From the NCBI RefSeq assembly GCF_014649335.1, contig NZ_BMSV01000003.1, forward strand, positions 186,001 to 250,000: 64,000 nt of DNA, read 5' to 3'. Both the position numbers and the translations under genes were made by a program. Position 1 is the stretch's first letter. The number at the start of each line of letters is the position of its first letter. The notes beneath the pieces were generated by a model. It made no database searches. It saw only the letters and a list, made by a program, of their open reading frames with translations, and was not told the DNA's origin. Positions 27,937 to 37,027 of the stretch are shown piece after piece. This DNA comes from Streptomyces roseolilacinus (lineage in GTDB: Bacteria; Actinomycetota; Actinomycetes; Streptomycetales; Streptomycetaceae).

Positions 27937-28626
27937 TCAGTCCGCGTCGCCCCCGGCCGCCCCCGAGGCCTGGGCGAGCAGCCCGTCGACGAGCGCGCGG
28001 AGCCCCTGGGGGTAGGTGTCCCGTCCGGCCAGCGCGGGCCACCGGTCGCCGATGGCGGCCAGATGGGGCAGCCGGGAGGCGTCGAAGGAGCCGCGGAAGG
28101 CGGGGCGCCTGTCGTCGGCCCGCCGATGGGGCGAGCGGGCGCGGACGAGGACCTCGCCGACGGTGTAGTACCAGACGCTGCGGAAGACGTGGACGGACTG
28201 CTCGGGCGTGCATCCGTGGTCGTCGGCCCCGGCCACGATGGCTTCGACCATCCACAGCGCCGACTCGTCGAGCAGGCCCACGAAGCCGTCGGCGGTGAGG
28301 ACCTCCGCGGCCCACGGCCAGGAGGCGAGGGCGTCGTGCATGGCGAGGGCGGCCGCGACGATGCGCTCCCTCGGTGCGCGGGGCAGCTCGGGGCGCTCGA
28401 TCCGGTCGACGTGCTGGTTGAGGAGGAGGACCAGCAGGTCCTCCCTGTCGCGGATGTGGTGGTAGAGGGTCGTCGCCCCGATGCCGAGCTCGGCGGCCAG
28501 CCGGCGGATGGTGAGCTTCTCCCAGCCGTCCCGGTCGATGAGTCGGCGGGCCGCGGCCAGGATCTGCGCGCGGGAGGTCACGGGCGGCCGGCCGGTACGG
28601 CCGTGCGGTGCGGGCGGTCGCGACAT
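27937..28626 (-). CDS. TetR-family transcriptional repressor
   Basis: This 229-residue protein has a TetR HTH at about 20-66 (AQILAAARRLIDRDGWEKLTIRRLAAELGIGATTLYHHI) and a helical C-terminal domain with WYYTVGEVLVRARSP, resembling the TetR_C domain of TetR/ActR-like proteins. The ATG at 28626 begins the conserved part. It is divergent from the ABC exporter operon with a perfect palindrome between them, so it probably represses the exporter until a ligand binds. Confidence 0.92.
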   Translation of the reverse strand: MSRPPAPHGRTGRPPVTSRAQILAAARRLIDRDGWEKLTIRRLAAELGIGATTLYHHIRDREDLLVLLLNQHVDRIERPELPRAPRERIVAAALAMHDALASWPWAAEVLTADGFVGLLDESALWMVEAIVAGADDHGCTPEQSVHVFRSVWYYTVGEVLVRARSPHRRADDRRPAFRGSFDASRLPHLAAIGDRWPALAGRDTYPQGLRALVDGLLAQASGAAGGDAD

Positions 28627-28711
28627 CGCCCCATCATGCCGCCCCGCCGCCCCGCACCGCGCAACGGGGTGGGCACCCCCTCCCGTGTTCCCAACGGCCC
28701 TCTCGGATGCT

Positions 28712-28735
28712 ACTTTCGGAACACGTTCCGAAAGT
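28712..28735. promoter_or_regulatory. Palindromic operator between the TetR gene and the exporter operon
   Basis: ACTTTCGGAA (28712-28721) and TTCCGAAAGT (28726-28735) are perfect inverted repeats with a 4-base spacer, and the site is AT-richer than its surroundings. Its position 48 bases before the exporter ATG fits a TetR dimer site. Confidence 0.75.
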
Positions 28736-28782
28736 CGGTGCGGCAGCCGCGGGGGCGGCACGGGGGAAAGGCGGGGAGGGCG

Positions 28783-30693
28783 ATGGGCACCACCGAGCTC
28801 GCCCGGGCGGCGGAGCGGTCCACGACACGACGGGACGCGGACCCCCCGGCGGGACCGTCCGTGGCGGGGCTGTTACGCCCGTACGGCCGGAGCCTCGCCG
28901 CCGTGGTCGTCCTGCAGGTCGTCGGTGCCCTCGCGGGCCTGGCACCGCTGCTGGCCGTCGTCGAACTGGGCCGCACGCTGCTGGCGCCGGGCCCGACCGA
29001 CCACGCGCACGTCCGGAACGTCGTGGCCGCGGGCGCCGCCGGCCTGTTCGTACGCCTCCTGTTCACGGCCGCGTCCTCGGCCGTCGGGCACCTGCTCGAC
29101 GGCCGGGTGCAACTGGCGCTGCGCCGGCAGCTGGCCGCGCGGCTCGGACGCGTCCCGATCGGCTGGCTCTCCCGCCGCCGGACCGGTGAACTGGCCAAGG
29201 TGGTGGGCGAGGACGTCGGCGCCGTGCACCCGTTCATCGCCCACACCCCCGGCGAGCTCGTCGCCGCGTTCGTGGTGCCGCTGACGTCGCTGGTCTACCT
29301 GCTCACCGTCGACTGGCGGCTCACGCTGGTCACGCTGCTGCCCGTCCTGCTGGCCGTGGCGCTGGTCCCCCTGCTGACGACCCCGGCCCGGCTGCGCGAA
29401 CAGGAGGAGTTCGACACGGCCATGGGGCGGATCTCGGACTCCGTCGTCGAGTTCGTGCAGGGCATCTCGGTGGTCAAGGTGTTCGGCGGCTCCGGCCGTG
29501 CCCACCGGGCGTTCACCGAGGCCGCGGACGAGTTCGTCGGCACCTTCCGGCGGTGGGTCCACGGCGTCTCCGCGATCGCCGCGGGCATGCAGCTGGCGCT
29601 GTCGCCGCCGTTCGTGCTGCTGGTCGTCCTGGTCGGCGGCGCGGTCCTGCTCACCCGCGGCGACCTGGCGCCGGCCGACCTGCTGCCCTTCCTCCTGCTC
29701 GGACCGGGCCTGACCGCCCCGGTGGCCGCCCTGGGCCACGGCTTCGACGAGATGCAGGCCGCCCGGCGCGCGGTCGGGCGGGTCCGGGACGTGCTCGCCG
29801 TACCGCCGCTGCCGGAACCGGCGCGCCCCGCCGCGCCGCGGGGGCACCGGGTGGAGCTGCGTGGCGTCCGGTTCGGGTACGAGCCCGGCCGCGAGGTGCT
29901 GCGCGGGATCGACCTGGTGCTCGAACCGGGGACGGTCACCGCGGTCGTCGGGCCGTCCGGCGGCGGGAAGTCCACCCTGGTCCGGCTGCTGCCCCGGTTC
30001 TTCGACCCGACGCACGGTTCGGTCACCCTGGGCGGCGTCGACCTGCGCGACCTCGACGGCCGCGAGCTCTACCGGACGGTCTCCTTCGTCTTCCAGGACG
30101 TACGCCTGCTCCGCGCGTCGGTCGCGGACAACATCGCGCTGGCGGTACCGCACGCCGGCCTCGACGACGTGGTGCGCGCCGCCCGGCTCGCCCACATCCA
30201 CGACCGCGTCCTGGAACTGCCCCGCGGGTACGACACGGTCATCGGCGAGGAGACCGGGCTGTCGGGCGGCGAGGCGCAGCGGATCTCGCTCGCCCGCGCC
30301 CTGCTCGCCGACACGCCCGTGCTGGTGCTCGACGAGGCGACCGCCTTCGCCGACCCCCGGACCGAACACGCCGTGCGCCGGGCGCTGACGGCGACCGGGG
30401 GCGACCGGACCGTCCTGGTCATCGCCCACCGCCTGGAGACGATCGCCGAGGCCGACACCGTCGTGGTGCTCGAGGACGGCGCGATCGTCGAACGCGGCCG
30501 CCCCGCCGAACTGCTGGCGCGCGGCGGCAGGTTCTCCGCGCTCTGGCAGGCCCACCACTCCGCGGTCACCGGGGTCGCCCGGCACACCGGGGACGCCTGG
30601 GGCACCGGAGCCACCGGAGACGCCGAACCCGCCGCCGACGCCGCGGTCGCCGAGGCCCGGTCCGGCGCCCCGCGAGGAGAGGACCCCCGATGA
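28783..30693 (+). CDS. ABC exporter half-transporter 1 (membrane domain fused to ATPase)
   Basis: The 636-residue protein has a six-helix exporter domain (about 25-330) and an ATPase domain (about 345-590) with Walker A GPSGGGKST, signature LSGGEAQRISLARALL, Walker B VLVLDEATAFADP and H-loop IAHR. The ATG at 28783 has GGGGAGGG just upstream. It overlaps the next half-transporter by 4 bases and probably forms a heterodimer with it, as in IrtAB-type pairs. Codon 31 is TTA, so translation may need the bldA tRNA. The substrate is unknown; the palindrome upstream suggests TetR control. Confidence 0.92.
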   Translation: MGTTELARAAERSTTRRDADPPAGPSVAGLLRPYGRSLAAVVVLQVVGALAGLAPLLAVVELGRTLLAPGPTDHAHVRNVVAAGAAGLFVRLLFTAASSAVGHLLDGRVQLALRRQLAARLGRVPIGWLSRRRTGELAKVVGEDVGAVHPFIAHTPGELVAAFVVPLTSLVYLLTVDWRLTLVTLLPVLLAVALVPLLTTPARLREQEEFDTAMGRISDSVVEFVQGISVVKVFGGSGRAHRAFTEAADEFVGTFRRWVHGVSAIAAGMQLALSPPFVLLVVLVGGAVLLTRGDLAPADLLPFLLLGPGLTAPVAALGHGFDEMQAARRAVGRVRDVLAVPPLPEPARPAAPRGHRVELRGVRFGYEPGREVLRGIDLVLEPGTVTAVVGPSGGGKSTLVRLLPRFFDPTHGSVTLGGVDLRDLDGRELYRTVSFVFQDVRLLRASVADNIALAVPHAGLDDVVRAARLAHIHDRVLELPRGYDTVIGEETGLSGGEAQRISLARALLADTPVLVLDEATAFADPRTEHAVRRALTATGGDRTVLVIAHRLETIAEADTVVVLEDGAIVERGRPAELLARGGRFSALWQAHHSAVTGVARHTGDAWGTGATGDAEPAADAAVAEARSGAPRGEDPR

Positions 30694-32426
30694 TCCGCGT
30701 ACTCCTGCGCGTACTGGGGCACGAGCACGCCAGCCCGCTGCGGCGCACCGTGACCCTGATGACGGCGGCCGCCGTGGCCGAAGGACTGTCCTACGCCCTG
30801 CTGGTGCCGCTCCTGCGGGCCCTGCTCGGGCCCGCCCCCGAGGACGCCTGGCCCTGGCTGGCCGCCTTCGGGGCCGCCGTCGCGGCCTGCGCGGTGCTGC
30901 GCTACCTCGGTGACCTGTCCGGGTTCCGCGTCGGGGCCGCCCTCCTGCACGGCATGTACCACCGCCTCGGCGACCACCTGGCCCGGCTGCCCGTCGGCTG
31001 GTACGACACGAACCGCCTCGGCGAGCTGTCCGTCCTGGCCGGGCGCGGCGTCCTGCAGGCGATGAGCGCCGTCGCCCACCTCCTGGCGCCGTTCGTCTCC
31101 GCCTGCGTGACGCCCCTGACGATCGTCGCCGTGATGCTCTGCTTCAGCTGGCAGGCGGGGTTGGCCGCGCTGGTCGCCGTACCGGTCGTGGCGGCGGTCG
31201 ACGCCCGGGCGGGCCGCGCGACGGCCGCCGGCGACGCGGAGCGCGCCGAACGCGACCACGAGGCCACCGCGCGGGTCATCGAGTACCTCCAGGCCCAGCC
31301 GGTGCTGCGCGCCGGCGGCCGGACCACCGAACGCTTCCGGTCGCTGGACGACTCGCTGCGGGACCTCCGGCGCGCCTCCCGCCGCTCCGTCCTGTCGGCG
31401 CTCCCCGGAGTGGTGGGCCTGACGCTCACGGTGCAGGCCGTGTTCACCGCGCTGCTGGCCCTGGGCGCCCACCTCGCGCTCGCCGGGGAGCTCGGCGCGG
31501 CGGAGGCCCTGGCGATCCTGGTGCTGGCCGCCCGCTGCGCGGACCCCCTGCTGTCGCTGACCGACATCGGCGGCAAGCTCCGCGGCGCACGGCACGTCCT
31601 GGCGCGCCTCGACGCCGTCCTGGGCACCGAACCGCTGCCGGAACCCGCCCGGCCGGTCCGGCCGGTGCGCCACGACCTCGCGTTCGACTCCGTCGTCTTC
31701 CGGCGCGGCGACCGCACGGTGGTCCGGGACCTCTCGCTGTCCGTGCCGGAGGGGCAGCGGCTCGCCGTCGTCGGACCGTCCGGGGCGGGCAAGAGCACCC
31801 TCCTGCACCTGCTCGCGCGGTTCCACGACGTGGACGCGGGCGCGGTGCGCATGGGCGGCGTGGACGTGCGCGACATCGACACCGAGGGACTGATGGCCCG
31901 GATCGCCGTCGTCTTCCAGGACGTCCGCCTCTTCGACGGGACGATCGAGGAGAACGTGCGCCTCGGCCGCCCCGGAGCCTCCGAGGCCGAGGTGCGGGCG
32001 GCGGCGGCCGCGGCGCGCCTGGACGAGGTGATCGAACGGCTGCCCGGCGGCTGGGCCGCGCACGTCGGCGAGGGCGGCGCGCTGCTGTCGGGCGGCGAAC
32101 GCCAACGCGTCTCGATCGCGCGGGCGCTGCTGAAGGACGCGCCCGTCGTGCTGCTCGACGAGGTGACCTCCGCGCTGGACCCGGTGAACGAGGCCGCCGT
32201 CCACGAGGGCGTCGAGCGGCTGATGGCGGGCCGGACGGTGGTGATGGTCGCGCACCGGTCGCGGACCGTCCGGCACGCCGACCGCGTCGTCCTCCTGGAC
32301 GGCGGCCGGGTCGTGGAGGACGGCGGCCACGACGAGCTGCTGCGCCGCGGGGGCCGCTACGCCGACTTCTGGAAGACCTCCCTGACACCGACCACCCATC
32401 CGATCCTGAAAGGACCCGCCTCGTGA
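30690..32426 (+). CDS. ABC exporter half-transporter 2 (membrane domain fused to ATPase)
   Basis: This 578-residue half-transporter has an exporter membrane domain (about 15-300) and an ATPase domain with Walker A GPSGAGKST, Q-loop VFQDVRLFDGT, signature LSGGERQRVSIARALL, Walker B VVLLDEVTSALDP and H-loop VAHR. It differs from its partner in sequence, which fits a heterodimer. It overlaps both neighbours by 4 bases, so the three genes form a tightly coupled operon. Confidence 0.92.
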   Translation: MIRVLLRVLGHEHASPLRRTVTLMTAAAVAEGLSYALLVPLLRALLGPAPEDAWPWLAAFGAAVAACAVLRYLGDLSGFRVGAALLHGMYHRLGDHLARLPVGWYDTNRLGELSVLAGRGVLQAMSAVAHLLAPFVSACVTPLTIVAVMLCFSWQAGLAALVAVPVVAAVDARAGRATAAGDAERAERDHEATARVIEYLQAQPVLRAGGRTTERFRSLDDSLRDLRRASRRSVLSALPGVVGLTLTVQAVFTALLALGAHLALAGELGAAEALAILVLAARCADPLLSLTDIGGKLRGARHVLARLDAVLGTEPLPEPARPVRPVRHDLAFDSVVFRRGDRTVVRDLSLSVPEGQRLAVVGPSGAGKSTLLHLLARFHDVDAGAVRMGGVDVRDIDTEGLMARIAVVFQDVRLFDGTIEENVRLGRPGASEAEVRAAAAAARLDEVIERLPGGWAAHVGEGGALLSGGERQRVSIARALLKDAPVVLLDEVTSALDPVNEAAVHEGVERLMAGRTVVMVAHRSRTVRHADRVVLLDGGRVVEDGGHDELLRRGGRYADFWKTSLTPTTHPILKGPAS

Positions 32427-33700
32427 AGAACCGACCGGCCCCGTACGCGGAAACCGCCCCGCCCGGCACCCGCACGGGCGCGACGGCGCCACCCGACGGC
32501 ACGAACCCCGCGCCACCCGACGGCACGAACCCCGCACTGTCCGACGGCACGCCCCCGCCGGCCGGTATCGACCCCGCGGGGCTGGACGCCGCCGCGGACG
32601 GCGTCCACCGCGCGGGCGTACCGGGGGTGTTCGCCGAAGTGCGCGACGGCGACCGGACGTGGCGCGGCGCCTTCGGGGTCGCCGACGTCACCACCGGCCG
32701 TCCCGTCACACCCGACATGCGGCACCGCGTCGGGAGCATCACGAAGACCTTCACCGCCGCCGCCGTCATGCGACAGGTCGAGCAGGGCCGGATCGGCCTC
32801 GACACGCCGATCGGCACCTACCTCCCGGACCTGGTGCCGGGGGAGCGGGGCAGGAGGATCACGGTACGGATGCTGCTCAACCACACCAGCGGCATCCCCG
32901 ACCACATCCGCCACGCGTTCCCCTCCCTGCTGGAGAACCCGCCCCGGCCGGAGAGCCTGGACGACAACCGGTTCCGCCGGTTCCGCGCCGCCGACCTCAT
33001 CCGGATGGGCCTCGAACTTCCTCCGGCCGGCGAGCCCGGAAGCCCGACGGGCGTGTACTCCAACGTCAACTACCTCCTCCTGGGCCGGCTCCTGGAGGAG
33101 GTGACGGGCACCACGGCCGAGCGGTGCATCACCCGCGACGTCATCGAGCCCGCCGGACTCCGGCACACCGGCTTCCCGGCCGGACCGCACGTCGAGGGAC
33201 CCCACCCGCGGATGTACGAGGCCCTCTACGGCATCATCGACCCCCCGCGCGACTACAGCGTCTACGACATGTCCTGGGTGGGCACCGGGGCCGCCCTGAC
33301 CTCGACCATGGCGGACCTCAACCGCTTCTACGGGGCGCTGCTCGCCGGCCGGATCGTCGGCGAGGCGTCGCTCGCGCAGATGCGGCGCACGCTCCCGGTG
33401 CGCGCCCTGGACGGATCGACGATCGAGTACGGCCTCGGCCTGCACAAGGTCGACGTCCCCGGCTGCGGCACCTTCTGGGGCCACGACGGCACGGTCTGGG
33501 GAGCCGGGACGATGTCCCTGACCCGGGCCGACGGCGGACGCCGGATGTCCGTCGCGATCAACCTCATCAGGTGGAGCCGGCCGGACTCCGGGGACGGCCC
33601 GCCACGCCACCCCATCGACGACGCGCTGAAGGAGCTGTACCGGCGGGCACTGGGCGGAACCCCCGAGACCTCCCACCAGCCGCCCGGCCACACCGGCTGA
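32423..33700 (+). CDS. Beta-lactamase-fold serine hydrolase (class C/D-peptidase type)
   Basis: The 425-residue protein has the serine motif SITK (SxxK), the YSN motif in VYSNVNYLLLGRL and a late HDG motif in FWGHDGTVWGAGTMS, as in class C beta-lactamases, D-aminopeptidases and esterases. The first 50 or so residues are a repeat-containing linker with no clear signal peptide, so it may be cytoplasmic. The GTG overlaps the transporter stop. Joint expression with an exporter suggests it hydrolyses or processes the transported compound; the substrate is unknown. Confidence 0.88.
   Translation: MKNRPAPYAETAPPGTRTGATAPPDGTNPAPPDGTNPALSDGTPPPAGIDPAGLDAAADGVHRAGVPGVFAEVRDGDRTWRGAFGVADVTTGRPVTPDMRHRVGSITKTFTAAAVMRQVEQGRIGLDTPIGTYLPDLVPGERGRRITVRMLLNHTSGIPDHIRHAFPSLLENPPRPESLDDNRFRRFRAADLIRMGLELPPAGEPGSPTGVYSNVNYLLLGRLLEEVTGTTAERCITRDVIEPAGLRHTGFPAGPHVEGPHPRMYEALYGIIDPPRDYSVYDMSWVGTGAALTSTMADLNRFYGALLAGRIVGEASLAQMRRTLPVRALDGSTIEYGLGLHKVDVPGCGTFWGHDGTVWGAGTMSLTRADGGRRMSVAINLIRWSRPDSGDGPPRHPIDDALKELYRRALGGTPETSHQPPGHTG
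32486..32555 (+). repeat. 24-bp tandem repeat in the 5' end of the hydrolase gene
   Basis: A 24-base unit occurs twice without change (32486-32509 and 32510-32533), followed by a degenerate third copy. It encodes the APPDGTNP repeats of the N-terminal linker. Copy number could vary by slippage without breaking the frame. Confidence 0.85.
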
Positions 33701-33716
33701 ACCCCGCCGCGACGCC

Positions 33717-33766
33717 CCGCCCGGCCCCGGCCCCCGCGCCCCGGCGAGGGCTTCGGGGCCGGGCGG
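33717..33766 (+). terminator. Stem-loop after the exporter-hydrolase operon
   Basis: The arms 33717-33729 and 33754-33766 pair perfectly over 13 bp with a 24-base loop, starting 17 bases after the hydrolase stop. Confidence 0.65.
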
Positions 33767-34117
33767 ACACCGGCGCCAGGCGGGGCGGACCGCCGGGCGG
33801 GCGCGGGGCACCCGGCAGGCGGGCCGTCGTGCCGGCACGCGGGGACCCGGCCCGTCGCGGTCGACGGGCCCCACGGGCCGCACCCCGCGCACCGTCAGAC
33901 CGCGCCCACCGTGTCGACCAGTTCCGCGAGCGCTCCGGCGAGTGCGTCCAGCCCGGGACCGGCCGGGCGCCCGGCTCGGTCAGGTGGACGCCGGCATGGC
34001 TGTCGGTACCGCCAGGTACCCTCGATGCGTCATCAACGCGGCCCGACGAGCTTCCGCTCCACCCCGGTGGGGCCCGAAGGACATGCTCCCACCCGCACGA
34101 GTCTCTTCGTGCTGCCT
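33767..34117. other. Intergenic space with a hairpin and a possible gene remnant on the minus strand
   Basis: GGCCCGTCG and its complement form a perfect 9-bp hairpin with a 4-base loop at 33849-33870. On the minus strand a frame ending at 33895 reads GPGLDALAGALAELVDTVGAV before the stop. It looks like a real protein C terminus but has no start or upstream domain, and the hairpin sits where its terminator would be. It may be the tail of a deleted gene. I see nothing else here. Confidence 0.3.
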
Positions 34118-34125
34118 GGGGGAAG
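34118..34125 (+). promoter_or_regulatory. Ribosome binding site supporting a TTG start
   Basis: GGGGGAAG lies 3 bases before the TTG at 34129. The ATG at 34165 has no such site, and the residues between them (LFRASAKTV) look conserved in related proteins. Confidence 0.5.
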
Positions 34126-34128
34126 TCC

Positions 34129-36015
34129 TTGCTGTTCCGCGCGTCTGCGAAAACGGTCGCCGCGATGGCGTTCGACACTTCGCTGTTCCTGCACCTCACC
34201 GAGCAGTTCGTCCACCTGCACGGCCACCGGCCCAGCACCTCGGAGGTGCGCTCCTGGGAGCGCAGCATCCCCCTCCTGGCCGCCGCGCTCAACGACGCGG
34301 GCCTGGGCGACGTGGAGGTCATGCTGGAGTACGCGCTCCCGTTGAACAGCAAGCGCGCGGACGTCGTCCTGGCCGGAGTGCACCCGGCCACGGGGGAGCC
34401 GTCGTACGTCGTGGTGGAGCTCAAGCAGTGGAGCCAGGCGCTGCCCCACGAGGACGACCCCACCCTGTGCCACGTCGACGCCTACGCCCACCCGGTCCTC
34501 AACCCCGTCGAGCAGGTGCGCCGCTACTGCGAGTACCTCGTCAACTTCAACGGGGCGGTGGCCGACCACGGGCACCGGGTCAACGGGGTGGCGTTCCTGC
34601 ACAACGCCACCGAGTTCGGAGTGGCCGGCCTGCGTGCGATCGAGCGCGACGGCCACGGGCTGCTCTTCACCGGGGAACGCCGCGGCGCCTTCCTCGACCA
34701 CCTCCGTACGAGGCTGAGCGACAAGCACCCGGGAGCCCCGGCGGCGGACGAACTGCGCGCGGGCGCCACGGTCCCCTCGAAGCAGCTGATGTCCGTGGCC
34801 GCCGAAGAGGTACGGGAGCGCACGCAGTTCGTCCTCCTCGACGAGCAGCAGGTCGCGTACCGCATGGTGCTCAACGCGGTGGAGAAGGCGAAGCACGCCG
34901 ACCGCAAGGAGGTCGTCATCGTCACGGGAGGCCCCGGCACCGGCAAGAGCGTGATCGCCCTCCAGTTGCTCGGAGAGCTGTACCGGCGCGGGGTCCCGGC
35001 ACTGCATGCCACGGGCTCGCAGTCGTTCACGAAGACGATGCGGAAGGTCGCCGGGGCCCGCAGGCGCGAAGTACAGGACCTGTTCAAGTACTTCAACAGC
35101 TTCATGACCGCCGAGAAGAACAGCCTGGGCGCACTGATCTGCGACGAGGCCCACCGCATCCGGGAGACCTCGGCAAACCGCTACACCCGCGCGGAGAACC
35201 GGACCGGCAGGGCGCAGATCGACGAGCTCATCGACGTCGCCTACGTGCCCGTCTTCTTCCTCGACGAGCACCAGGTGGTGCGCCCGGGCGAGACGGGCAC
35301 CGTGGCCGACATCGAGGAGGCGGCGGCGAAGCGGGGCATCCCCTGCCACGTCGTGCCCCTGGACAGCCAGTTCCGCTGCGGCGGCAGCGACGCCTACCTG
35401 CGCTGGGTGGTCCGGCTCCTCGGCTTGGAGGACGGCGGGCCGGTCGTCTGGGAGCCCGACGGCCGCATGCGGCTGCTGGTCGCCGACAGCCCGCAGGAGA
35501 TGGAGGCGTTCCTGGAGGCCCGCCGCGCCCAGGGCTACGGCGCCCGCATGTCCGCCGGCTACTGCTGGCGCTGGTCCCCGGAGCCCAGGCCCGGCGAGCC
35601 GCTGCCACCCGACGTCGTCATCGGCGACTGGGCCCGCCCCTGGAACCTGCGCGGCGACCGCTCCGTCTCCGGCGCGCCCCCGGCCGCCCTGTGGGCCACC
35701 GACCCGGCGGGCTTCGGCCAGGTCGGCTGCGTCTACACCGCCCAGGGCTTCGAGTACGACTGGTCCGGCGTCATCATCGGCCCCGACCTGCTCTGGCGCG
35801 GCGACCGCTGGATCACGGACCGCACGGCCTCCAAGGACCCGGTCTTCAAGAAGGCCACCCCGGACGCCGACGTGGACCGCCTCATCCGCAACACCTACAA
35901 GGTGCTGTTGACCCGGGGCATGGTCGGCACGATCGTGTACTCGACCGACCCGGAGACGCGGGAGAAGCTGCGCCAACTGACGGGCGGAGTGGCGCGGGAG
36001 ACCGTGCCGGCCTGA
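34129..36015 (+). CDS. PD-(D/E)xK nuclease fused to DUF2075 helicase
   Basis: The protein has about 628 residues. The N-terminal third holds a PD-(D/E)xK-like core: an Asp in KRADVVLAG and an ExK in VVVELKQW. The rest is a DUF2075 superfamily 1 helicase-like ATPase with Walker A GGPGTGKSV, Walker B ALICDEAHR, FFLDEHQVV, LDSQFRCGG, VYTAQGFEYDWSGVI and a final LLTRGM motif. Such proteins occur in defence islands and resemble Schlafen-like enzymes; the DNA or RNA target is unknown. The TTG start was chosen for its ribosome binding site. It is convergent with a type IV restriction pair. Confidence 0.85.
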   Translation: MLFRASAKTVAAMAFDTSLFLHLTEQFVHLHGHRPSTSEVRSWERSIPLLAAALNDAGLGDVEVMLEYALPLNSKRADVVLAGVHPATGEPSYVVVELKQWSQALPHEDDPTLCHVDAYAHPVLNPVEQVRRYCEYLVNFNGAVADHGHRVNGVAFLHNATEFGVAGLRAIERDGHGLLFTGERRGAFLDHLRTRLSDKHPGAPAADELRAGATVPSKQLMSVAAEEVRERTQFVLLDEQQVAYRMVLNAVEKAKHADRKEVVIVTGGPGTGKSVIALQLLGELYRRGVPALHATGSQSFTKTMRKVAGARRREVQDLFKYFNSFMTAEKNSLGALICDEAHRIRETSANRYTRAENRTGRAQIDELIDVAYVPVFFLDEHQVVRPGETGTVADIEEAAAKRGIPCHVVPLDSQFRCGGSDAYLRWVVRLLGLEDGGPVVWEPDGRMRLLVADSPQEMEAFLEARRAQGYGARMSAGYCWRWSPEPRPGEPLPPDVVIGDWARPWNLRGDRSVSGAPPAALWATDPAGFGQVGCVYTAQGFEYDWSGVIIGPDLLWRGDRWITDRTASKDPVFKKATPDADVDRLIRNTYKVLLTRGMVGTIVYSTDPETREKLRQLTGGVARETVPA

Positions 36016-36095
36016 CGGGCAGGCCGGCTCCCGTGTGCTCGGGTGCGGCTTGGGTCAAGCAGGGAGTGCCGGGGGCGGAGGCCGTACGCGAGCCG

Positions 36096-37016
36096 TCACT
36101 CCCCGGCCTGTCCGGCGAACTTGCACAGAGTCCGGTGGTACTGCAGGTATGCCTCGTCGATCCGGTGGTCGACGTGTTGGCGGAGGCGTCCCAAAGGGGC
36201 GTCCCCATGTGTCTGCCTCACGACACCGTCGACATCGATGTAGATCTCGAGCCCGTCGAAGAGGACGTGGTGGTTGGGGCACAGGCAGAGCAGGTTCGGC
36301 AGCTCGTCCGGACCGTCATGCGGGGAGCCGAGGCCACGGATGTGGGCTGCCTCGCTGTAGGGCCTGCGCTTGTACCAGAGGCGGGTTTCGCACACCTGGC
36401 AAGCGTGGCCGTGCAGTTTCTTGACCTGTTGCGCGATCGTGGCGTTGCGAACAGGCTGTGAGGAGGTGGACTCCCGTCGAGTGGTCGGGCCGACTGCCCG
36501 CTCCGTATCGGTGGTCTCCTGGCCGTGACGGTTCTCGTCTCCATCGAGCAGGCCGTCGGCCGTCGCATATCCGGCGAGACCCACCCGATTGAGCAACTCA
36601 CGCTGATCGACACCGTCAAGGTAGGTGCTGCACAGCTTGGCCACTGCTTCCAGACGGGTGAGAGGGTTCCGCAGCAGTTCGGCGCTCTCATGGGTGAGGC
36701 CTGCGACGGGTTGAGCCTTGCTGAGGGCTCCCACCTGCGGCGTAGGGCCGAAGTCGGTTTGTGTCCCGTGGACCTCCCACAAACCGCTGCCCCGTAGGTG
36801 CCAGAAAGGGTACTCGGGGGTGACTTTGGAACCGGGAAGCCCGAATTCGGCCAGGAGCGGACTGACCTCAGTGCGGAAACACGACCATGGTGCCAGACGC
36901 GGCTTGCCCGCTGCGATCCGGGAGATCGCCCACAGCAGAGTCAGCGGTTGGTGTCGACTGGGAACTCCGCTCTCCGCATGGCGATGAGTCCGCAGGGAGC
37001 CGATCCGGTCCAGCAA
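36096..37016 (-). CDS. Sulfur-binding-domain HNH endonuclease, type IV restriction (ScoMcrA-like)
   Basis: The N-terminal part (RTHRHAE, HQPLTLLWAISR, RLAPWS, FGLPGSK and PEYPFWHLRGSGLWEVHG) matches the sulfur-binding domain of phosphorothioate-dependent enzymes such as ScoMcrA. The C-terminal part is an HNH nuclease: CQVC, AAHIRGL, DGPDELPNLLCLCPNHHVLFD. The enzyme should cut DNA carrying phosphorothioate (Dnd) or another foreign modification. No ATG or GTG precedes the conserved start; TTG at 37016, about 11 bases after the upstream gene's stop, is the best candidate. It pairs with the next gene, which carries the head domain that ScoMcrA has in the same chain. Confidence 0.82.
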   Translation of the reverse strand: MLDRIGSLRTHRHAESGVPSRHQPLTLLWAISRIAAGKPRLAPWSCFRTEVSPLLAEFGLPGSKVTPEYPFWHLRGSGLWEVHGTQTDFGPTPQVGALSKAQPVAGLTHESAELLRNPLTRLEAVAKLCSTYLDGVDQRELLNRVGLAGYATADGLLDGDENRHGQETTDTERAVGPTTRRESTSSQPVRNATIAQQVKKLHGHACQVCETRLWYKRRPYSEAAHIRGLGSPHDGPDELPNLLCLCPNHHVLFDGLEIYIDVDGVVRQTHGDAPLGRLRQHVDHRIDEAYLQYHRTLCKFAGQAGE

Positions 37017-37027
37017 GCCCCTTGAGG

